A stretch of 64,000 nt of DNA, taken from assembly GCF_932526225.1 (NCBI RefSeq), contig NC_064045.1, forward strand, positions 12,394,442-12,458,441. Reading direction: 5' to 3'. The stretch is from Nematostella vectensis. Taxonomy: Eukaryota; Cnidaria; Anthozoa; Actiniaria; Edwardsiidae. The first letter of the stretch is position 1. Each line of letters starts with the position of its first letter. The position numbers were made by a program, and so were the translations under genes. Under the pieces are notes generated by a model. It did not search any database. It saw nothing but the letters and a program-made list of their open reading frames with translations, and had not been told where the DNA came from. This document shows, in pieces, positions 56,601 to 64,000 of the stretch.

Positions 56601-58844
56601 TAAGTAGCCTGCTAAGGCTCTGTTTTTCCGTAATATCTCAAAACCCATTAAAGAATACACAATAAGCGGAGCATATAATTTGAGTCAAATGTTTTTTTTT
56701 TTTTTTTTTTTTTTTACAATACTCATTTAAAAAAGGAGGTAAATAGGCGGCGTGGGGTGTCCTACGGGCCTGGTAAAGCGATGTTTTTCGACACATGCGT
56801 GCTATTATATCGGCATCCTGAGTGGAGGGACAAACATAGATCCAGCGATCAATCCATTGGGAAGGCATTCAGTCTGTGTGGAACTATTTGTTAATTTATT
56901 CAACTTAACAAATTGACCCCTCAACCGGCCTGTACCGGCTTTGGGAAGTACCCACAACCCAAAAAATTCATAAATGCAAAATAAACACAACAAGATGAAG
57001 ATACTCAGGCATCAGTCTTAGGGATAAATGGTCTTGCAGATCCAAGGTGTTGGCATCTACTCTTAAGCCAAATTATAGCACAGGTTCTTTGACAAATCTC
57101 AAATCGAACAAGGAGAGAAAAGCAGAATCATCCCTCTCAATAAAACGCTCAAAATACCACACAAGGGAGAGAGATCAGCAAACACAGCTCAAGACACAAA
57201 TAGATACCTTTATTCTGATTCTCCAAGTACATTTTCATGGCCTCAAAACACAATGTCCACTCCTTGAAGGCTTGTAAAACCATGAAGATGCCTTTACGGA
57301 TTGAAAAGCATTCTGGGAGATCCAGGGGAAAATTCACGAGGGGAGGGCCAGTCAACACTCCTCTCCCCAAAGTCAGATGGTTTTTTAGAAGTCTTTTCAC
57401 CCCGAAGCCAAACAAATCAATTCCAGGTCATACAGACCCAGAATAGCAGTGTAAACAATTTTGGAATCAATTTGGTTTCAGAAAAGACAGCATTTAGGAG
57501 AGCTGTGGTGATTCATTAGAAAATTATTTTCTCATCCAGGCAATGCCAAACAAGAAAAAATCATCATGAATCCACCTTTGCTTGCAAATATCCATAAGCA
57601 AAGCACTCAATTATGCCCCAAAAGACTTCATGATGTCCTGAGACACTCCCCTAATATGCTCATAGCTGTATTTTTTATGAAAAATACAAGCAACCATCAA
57701 CTTGTGCTTGCTTCAGCACAACGACGAGGGATTAAAAGTGGGGAGCGCAAAGCACTGTTGGAAAGCTTGGATACCGCTGACTAGGTGCAGCTGTGTTTGA
57801 CTTTGACGGGCTGTATAAAACTAAGAATAGGGGGGGGGGGAAGTATCTGTTTTCAGTCTGTTTTTTGTAAATTCAGCTCAAAAAAAGCCAGGAGTCAATG
57901 GGTTAACATCTTTCGGTTAGCGGGGTGACCAATAATAGCGTAATGACACCAGGGACGACGACAGAAAGCTTATACAACATATTTCTAGCTTAGTTATACC
58001 ATACGCGCTTGCGGGATTCAGATTTTCAATTAAAGAGGGGACGTAAGGGGTGTGCAAAAACCGCACAGAAAAACGCCAAAAACCGTCAAAAGTCAATAAC
58101 CGTAAACCGCGCAGTCTAGAGAAACCGCAATGAAGCGAGATAAAATACATAAAAAAAACCGCGCCAGATTTAAGGCAAAACTCTATCACCGCAAACCCTT
58201 ACGCCCCCTCTCATTAAAGACACGCGAAACGCAACGTTAGCACAAGTCTTTTATACGCACATAATAATAAAGTTTAATTCACAAAGAACATTTTTTACTC
58301 TTCATAATGAGTTTAGTTATACAATATAGTTATACTATAAGACACATTACTATTCTCTTATGTTTGGGGCTTCGGGTGGTTTTCCAAAACAGAAAAGGAT
58401 TTACTATGCCAGCCTCCATTCAATGCCAAACTGTTTGATCCATTACTGCGGCCTGTGCAGTTGTTTTTAGGAAAACAAATTGACAAAATGAGGAGGCGAC
58501 TCAGCAGGGTTTACAGACTTTTAGTTAGTTATGGCTCCTGCGTTTGTCTAGGGTTACTATGGATGACTAGTTCAAACACTACGGACAAGCTGTAGAATAA
58601 CTAGGTGGTCTGCGAAGGCGTGGTCAACCAACACAAGGTTGAAAAAGTATGCTGTTCGCCTCTGTGAAGACAGAGTTTCCCTACTAGCAGCAGAGCTCTC
58701 TGTGCTTTGTATTTCGCGAACGCAGCCAGGAAGAGGCCTCTGCTAGCAGGGAACGACAGAGTAGCAGTAAAGCGTTAGACAAACCAGCTCAACTTTGTGT
58801 TGATTTATTTCCCAGAGCTCCTGTGACTGGCAATGCGACTACAG

Positions 58845-59150
58845 TTGGCATAAACCATCTACTCGTCAACCACAGGGAGCCCCAAACCATCTACTCGTCA
58901 ACCACAGGGAGCCCAATACCATCACCAAGTCAACCACAGGGAACCCAAGAGCATCAATTCGTCAACCACAGGAAGCCCAATACCATCACCTCGTCAACCA
59001 CAGGGAACCCAAGAGCATCAATTCGTCAACCACAGGAAGCCCAATACCATCACCTCGTCAACCACAGGGAACCCAAGAGCATCAATTCGTCAACAACAGA
59101 GAGCCCAAAACCATCAACTCGTCAACCACAGGGAGTCCAAAAGCATGATG
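58845..59150. repeat. About 29/58-bp tandem repeat (CGTCAACCACAGGGAGCCCA)
   Basis: About ten degenerate 29-bp units (TCGTCAACCACAGG(G/A)A(G/A)CCCAA). The plus-strand 110-codon frame through it follows the period (NHREP, STTG, RQPQ in three frames) and is not treated as a gene. Confidence 0.85.
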
Positions 59151-59360
59151 CCTGAATAGGGCATCTAGGACTAGAATGTCATCAGCCTTTTCTTGTAAAG
59201 AATAATAAAGAGCAGGTGATGAGAATTTATACAAAAATTTTGCAAAGAAGAAATTATCTCCAGGGAAATTCTGCCCAACTTTCTCACAAAACTTGTCTTT
59301 GACTGTGTCATACAATTACAAGAACTATCTATTTCGAATATATACATGTATACATAAACA

Positions 59361-62300
59361 TTATTTCTTTTTTATACCCTTCGCGTTGGTCTTATTTCCC
59401 TTTGGAGCTTTTGGCGGGAGGTTCTTGCTCGCGCTTGCTTTCTTCTTCTTATTATTATCATCATCGTCGTCGTCGTCTTCGTCATCATCGTCGTCATCAT
59501 CATCGTCATCATCTTCGTCGTCGTCATCATCTTCTTCGTCGTCGTCATCATCATCATCATCGTCGTCATCGTCGTTGTTGTCATCGTCGTCGTCGTCATC
59601 ATTATCGTTGTCGTCTTTGTCATCATCGTTATCATCTTCGCTGTCCGGCCTCTCTATGGGTGGCGGCAAACTGGGATCTTCCGGTTCCTCCGCCTCCCTA
59701 GCCTCCTTCTTCTCCAACAGTGAGTACCACGCCCTTTTGATGGCGAGCATCCGGTAGGCCTGGTAGACCCCCCACCTGTTAACCTCTACTAGGGCCAGCC
59801 TGATGGGCCCTGTACCCTCCCCTCGCTTGGCGCGGTGCACATCCGCATTCTTGTACTTGACGAACACACGCCTGTGATCAAGCAGGTAATACTTGACAAT
59901 CTTCTCGATGTCACTCTCGATGGCTTTCAATTCCTCGCCGCGCTAAGAAAGAAATTGAAATTAGCCTTGAATTTAAGAAAAAAATGTTATGTCGAATTCG
60001 AGATCATACGTGGGATGGAAAGATGAACGGTCTTATAGCATCGCGCACCAGGTTCCTCCCGATTTTAACTCTTAAGTAGTGGCCGGTGGCCCGCGAGGAT
60101 TATTAATTATTTTAAATTTAGTGTCATTGCGTTGGGGCACCAGGCACACGCCGATAAAACCTCCAAGGAGAGGACAAACGACCTCACGCGCTAGGAGTAA
60201 TATATAATATACATATCAATTTATAAATATTATCAAGTGACATAGCATCACGCATCAGGCGCCCCTTGATTTAACTTCCGTGTAAAGATAAATAAAAGGG
60301 GGCCTGGCGCGCTAGGAGTATTATATAATATACATATTATTTTATTAATATTATTTAGTGTCATAGCATCACGCACCAGGCGCCCCTTGATTTAACTGCC
60401 GCGCAAAGGAGATTATATATTTAGTGTATCGATTTCAAGGCCGGCGATTAATCGTCCTGTTTAGCACACCGTGAACAAAGTAGCTTTAAACATAATTCGA
60501 GGGAAGAAGAACGCTTGTCTAGGAAGGATACTTAAAACTTTTATCTCTTATAATGAAGTAAATAGCGTTTACTTTAAGGTATACATTAAGTTGTTAAACT
60601 GAATAATCTTAATTAAAAACAATATCATCATCATCATCATCATATAGGAGAAACAAACAAACGTTACTAGGCACAGCCTTGATCATCATCATCAGCATCA
60701 TCATAAGTAATAAAAGTTATTAAAATATTTTAAACAAAGCACTCTGTAACGAGTATTGGTAACCAGGTTTAAAACGTTTTGTAACATTAATTCCGGTTCG
60801 CAATGTTTATCAAAGTGACACCGAATGTTATGTACTATTAAAAACACGACCTTCGAGTGTTTTGAATGGCTTAAAATTCTGTTTAAGATTCATTGTTTAG
60901 AAGTAATTGTCCACTTCAAGGTTCCGCTGGTATTCTTCGTCAGCTTCTGGATCGGGTAATTCGAGGATCCGCTTCTTTCATATCCATGTTTATCAGCTGT
61001 ATTTATATAGACAGAGTTCACGTGGTAAGGGCTTTAAAGGCTTTTAATAGCATCATATGGCAGTGGTGGAGTTTAAAGGCGCGTTTAACGCGTTGATTAT
61101 TGTCTTTAAATGAAGATGCTTACACTCATTTAATGAAGTGGTGTGTACGGAGTGAGGGATAATTAGTGGCTTAGATAGGATAAGAAAGTAGATGAAGGTA
61201 GGGTTCGCCCCCTGGCAGGCGAAGGTAGAAGGTAACGTACGTATAAGAATGCAGGGTAGCTAGTGATGGTATGGAGTGGATAGTGGTGGTAACATGATGG
61301 TGCAAGAAGGTTGAGGAGAGTACACACGTATGAGATAGATGGGAGATCTAGCCTCTTTCCCGGGATTCTATTGGCTTGTCGGTTAATGACGTCACCTTAG
61401 ATTTGCCGCCCGCCTTGGCTTATCGCAGAAGACAACAGAGGGCTGTCACGGGAAGCCTGGGAACGAGGCTGAGGTAGATCGAGGGGGTGGTAGACGTGGC
61501 GTGTTTGATTCAGCGTGTAAAGCGGAAAGGTATCGGAAATCGGAAAGGTATCAGAGTGTATATTAAAGAAGAGAAGGTTGATAGAAGGGCGCGGTAGTGG
61601 GTTAGCACGAGTGTTATGGAGTAAAGGTCTTAGGTTACATACTAGCTCTTTGTCAGCGTTCATTCATGTTTGGGTTCCTTGGGGCCGTTACTGCTTTGGT
61701 CCTCGGGCTCGGGGCCCTTATCGTTAGAGTCCTTAGGGCCCCTATCGGCAGGGTCCTTATCAGTGGGACCATTCTCGCTAGGGTCAGTCTTAGTAGAGTT
61801 CTTTTCAGGGCCTTTATCCGCGGGGCTCGTATCGCCTGGTCCATTATCGGGCTTGATCTTTTCTAGCTGGTCCCAAAGTTCGGATATCGATTCCCCTCGC
61901 TGTTGTAATTGAATATATCTCTGGTCAGTCATCGCTGGTAAAGTGACATGCGCATGCGTGAACCATGCAACTAGACACAGTGGCAAGCTTTTCTACTCAA
62001 ACAGGTTAGTACTTTATGTAAGACACATGGACTTTCACCCTAGCCCTACATGTAGTACTGACCCAAACAATGCCTATTCTTTACAAACATAACAATCAAA
62101 AGATACCCTATCCTGCGACGGGATGTTCTTTTGGTTCTCAGATAATACTATCCTTTTCTAATATTACAGCGTTCTGAATTATGTTAAAACTGACGGAGCG
62201 TCCTCTAGCCTGCTTGCAGGCATTTATACTGTGTTTCTCGGGCAATTTGTCGAGCAGCCGCCATCTTGCCATGTACTGGTCGCGCGAGGCCTGGAGGAAA

Positions 62301-63640
62301 GGAAAGGGGCAGAGCATCTCCCCGCTCCTCCTTCCCAGTTCTCGCGCGTCCAAATAAATCAAAACTTCAAGCTTCTTCGCTATCACTGAGAGGACGCCAG
62401 CAAACAGTAACGAGTAAACGCTTCATTTGCCCCACGTGAAGGTGGCAACAACCAGTGAAACTTGTCCGGTTAGGAGCCTATAGGGGACTTGCGCTAAGAG
62501 ATCACGTGACTGTGTGCGTGGCAAACTAGCGCGCTCAGCCTTTTAGCGGCAAAATAACAGCAACAAAAAGCAACTTATTCAGCTCTTACGGAAAAAAAAA
62601 CAATTTTTTTTTCAAAAAGGGTTTAGTATCGTTTAAAGATTTTATTTTTTCGTCGTTCTCTGGTGTTTGTTTTGAATTTGCCACTCAGAAAGGTCACGTG
62701 ATCTCTTAGCGCAAGTCCCCTATATGTCATCCAAACAGCTAGGATCGGTAGAAAATAACAAACAACTTACATTCGCGATGGAGTGACCATAAAATGGTCT
62801 GTGTGAATCTGTCGTGAAATAATGGTATAGCATGCAACACAAAACTAAGCTCACAGCCTGAAATACCACGAAATACCGCAGGGGCGGGTACAGGGGGGGG
62901 GGGGTGGATTGGGAGGATATATCCCCCCTTTTGAGTGCCTTTGTCTGCTTGACTTTGCTGACGCAACAAATCTAATTCATTGTGAAGTATTGTTAGATCC
63001 ATGTGACCTACTAAGAACCACTGGATCAGTTATAAGCCGTCTGTCCGGCAATTATCCACCAGCCATTTTGAAATCCTGGATCCGCCCCTGGACTGACTTC
63101 TATTTTACTTCTATAACCCACAATCCGACAAATAATAATTTCTTTTACCATGATACATAACACCCACAATCCGACAAATAATAATTTATTTTACCATGAT
63201 ACATAACGCCCACAATCCGACAAATAATAATTTATTTTACCATGATACATAACACCCACAATCCGACAAATAATAATTTATTTTACCATGATACATAACA
63301 CCTACAATCCGACAAATAATCGTGATTTCAAACCAGGATGCAGACTATGATACAAAAAACACTGGTATTAGAATTTTCATCTTTATAAAAGGACAGGACA
63401 TACTCTCTTACCCGAAAAAGTCGAGTGCCAGTGCTTGACCAAATGTACACACAATGTCATGCAAGCTGACAATACCTTTTTTATTTCACATATTCCTTAG
63501 GCAACCATTAACGTTGTTATAAAACATGCAGAACTTGCGATCACGTCACTTACCGCTTGCGCCTCCGACACGATCTTTTGCGAGAGGACCGTACGCAGTG
63601 TCTCCACCGTGCTGTCAATCTTACTGATCTGCGACGATTG
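59361..63640 (-). CDS. 3' exons of an unknown gene: coiled-coil exon plus acidic-tailed last exon
   Basis: Two phase-0 exons on the minus strand fit together: 63640-63554 (QSSQISKIDSTVETLRTVLS and on, a heptad-like coiled coil, acceptor TTCGCAG, donor GTAAGT) and 59942-59361 (begins RGEELKAIESDIEKIVKYYL, acceptor TTTCTTAG). The last exon continues through a compact basic domain (VNRWGVYQAYRMLAIKRAWY), then a Pro-rich hinge, a roughly 60-residue Asp-rich run coded by a GAC/GAT microsatellite, and a Lys-rich end (KKKKASASKN...GIKKK). The gene must start to the right of the window. I do not recognise the family; the shape (coiled coil, basic domain, acidic run, lysine tail) resembles nuclear or chromatin-associated proteins in general, but that is only a suggestion. 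Confidence 0.55.
59943..61650. other. Intron of the unknown right-hand gene, two-copy direct repeat
   Basis: 60,020-60,410 holds about three degenerate direct copies of a 130-bp block (ATAGCATCACGCACCAGGCG, CCCCTTGATTTAACT, GGCGCGCTAGGAGTA, TATATAATATACATAT). The rest is unique with ATC microsatellites near 60,625-60,700. Confidence 0.6.
61660..61932 (-). CDS. Possible small hydrophilic protein or exon, imperfect internal repeats
   Basis: An open frame of 90 codons starts MTDQRYIQLQQRGESISELW two bases after a good acceptor (TTTACCAG) and continues into an imperfect repeat of the type (D/E)-N-G-P-x-D-x-D-P, rich in Asp, Gly, Pro and Lys, ending with a stop at 61660. It lies in the intron between the two exons of the unknown gene above, on the same strand, but its phase does not fit as an alternative last exon of that gene. 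No family recognised; it may be the last exon of a gene whose 5' exons I could not trace. Confidence 0.3.
   Translation of the reverse strand: MTDQRYIQLQQRGESISELWDQLEKIKPDNGPGDTSPADKGPEKNSTKTDPSENGPTDKDPADRGPKDSNDKGPEPEDQSSNGPKEPKHE
62479..62724. mobile_element. 246-bp MITE with perfect terminal inverted repeats
   Basis: The ends TATAGGGGACTTGCGCTAAG...ATCACGTGAC and the reverse complement match over 32 bp without a mismatch. A TA duplication is likely (TATA at both ends). The centre is A/T-rich with no frame. The high identity of the arms suggests a young insertion. Confidence 0.8.
63116..63320. repeat. 46-bp tandem repeat, about 4.5 copies
   Basis: Unit CACAATCCGACAAATAATAA plus TTTATTTTACCATGATACAT; copies nearly identical. 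Lies in an intron of the unknown right-hand gene. Confidence 0.9.
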
Positions 63641-64000
63641 CTGCGAACAACGCACGTGGAAATATCACAAAAGATAATCTTTACAAAAAATAGTACTCGC
63701 GCGGTTGTATAAGCTGGAGAACACGACTGAGTGTTCAGTAAAACGACGTAAAATATTCTGAACAACCAGTCTAATTAAAGAAGGAACCTAGTTGGCCTAC
63801 AATCCCGAGAGTTGAAATGATCATACAGCCGGTAAAAAAAACTAACAAAGTGCATTTCTCAATCCGTTTCCATCCGTTTCAAGTGAGTCTGTCTGATACA
63901 TTTCAGCCGTTTTCCGTAAAACCACGACGTGAAAACTCCAAGTTTCACGGTCAATTGAGGACGCTGACGTTTGCACTGTAAACTCCAATAATTACGTTCG

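Larger units (their letters stand above)
54669..58820. other. Gene-poor region
   Basis: Contains repeat family B copies, a poly-T/poly-A run at 56,690-56,715, and G-runs at 57,829. At 56,208 an AAAATGGCGGCGCG YY1-like motif starts a 42-codon plus-strand frame (MAARLTFFNAHLNEITFNVH...) that might mark a promoter and first exon, but no downstream exon was recognised. Near 58,665-58,770 TTCCCTACTAGCAGCAGA and TCTGCTAGCAGGGAA form an imperfect inverted repeat. Confidence 0.4.

Noticed and set aside
59293-59757. Ser-rich plus-strand frame of 154 codons
   Set aside because: Complement of the GAC/GAT run that encodes the acidic tail on the other strand.

Overview
This is animal (metazoan) genomic DNA. 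Coding sequence sits in many short exons with GT-AG borders, separated by large introns full of minisatellites, microsatellites and small inverted-repeat elements. Four conserved eukaryotic genes can be traced exon by exon by protein similarity and matching intron phases: EXOC7/Exo70 (- strand, C-terminal part beyond the left edge), CCZ1 (+), COX10 (-) and RPP21 (+). Gene structure, about 40% GC and the repeat load fit an invertebrate such as an anthozoan cnidarian; that placement is inference, not proof.

Layout. 1-29,818 is the EXOC7 gene with at least 20 exons. Its 13 kb intron 16 (2,727-15,790) holds a small gene of unknown function on the opposite strand (about 11.4-14.6 kb), a 1.6 kb fold-back element and a 67-bp minisatellite. 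Intron 8 holds a dead Tc1/mariner copy and intron 5 a very homogeneous 63-bp minisatellite of about 72 copies. A 179-bp divergent promoter separates EXOC7 from CCZ1 (29,998-42,022, 17 exons). CCZ1 introns contain several MITE-like elements, two of them inserted into minisatellite arrays so that the empty site can be read. A second divergent pair follows: COX10 (48,533 down to 43,828) and RPP21 (48,984-51,999), whose start codons are 450 bp apart. Beyond 52 kb gene density falls: an intronless single-pass membrane protein ORF (53,811-54,668), and the 3' exons of an unknown gene with a coiled-coil exon and a long acidic tail (59,361-63,640).

The genes have unrelated housekeeping roles (exocyst tethering, Rab7 activation, haem A synthesis, tRNA 5' processing), so no shared pathway is implied. 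What links them is promoter architecture: both divergent promoters carry the same AACAAGATGGCGGCC YY1-like motif.

The most unusual theme is that local tandem duplications in this window repeatedly span functional gene boundaries. EXOC7 exon 6 runs into a minisatellite whose unit contains its own 5' splice site; the 3' end of EXOC7 exon 18 with its donor is duplicated; the 3' splice site and start of CCZ1 exon 15 are duplicated; and the COX10 stop codon lies inside a 4-copy minisatellite. A second theme is one 60-65-bp satellite lying in introns of both CCZ1 and COX10, in the same orientation relative to each gene's transcription.
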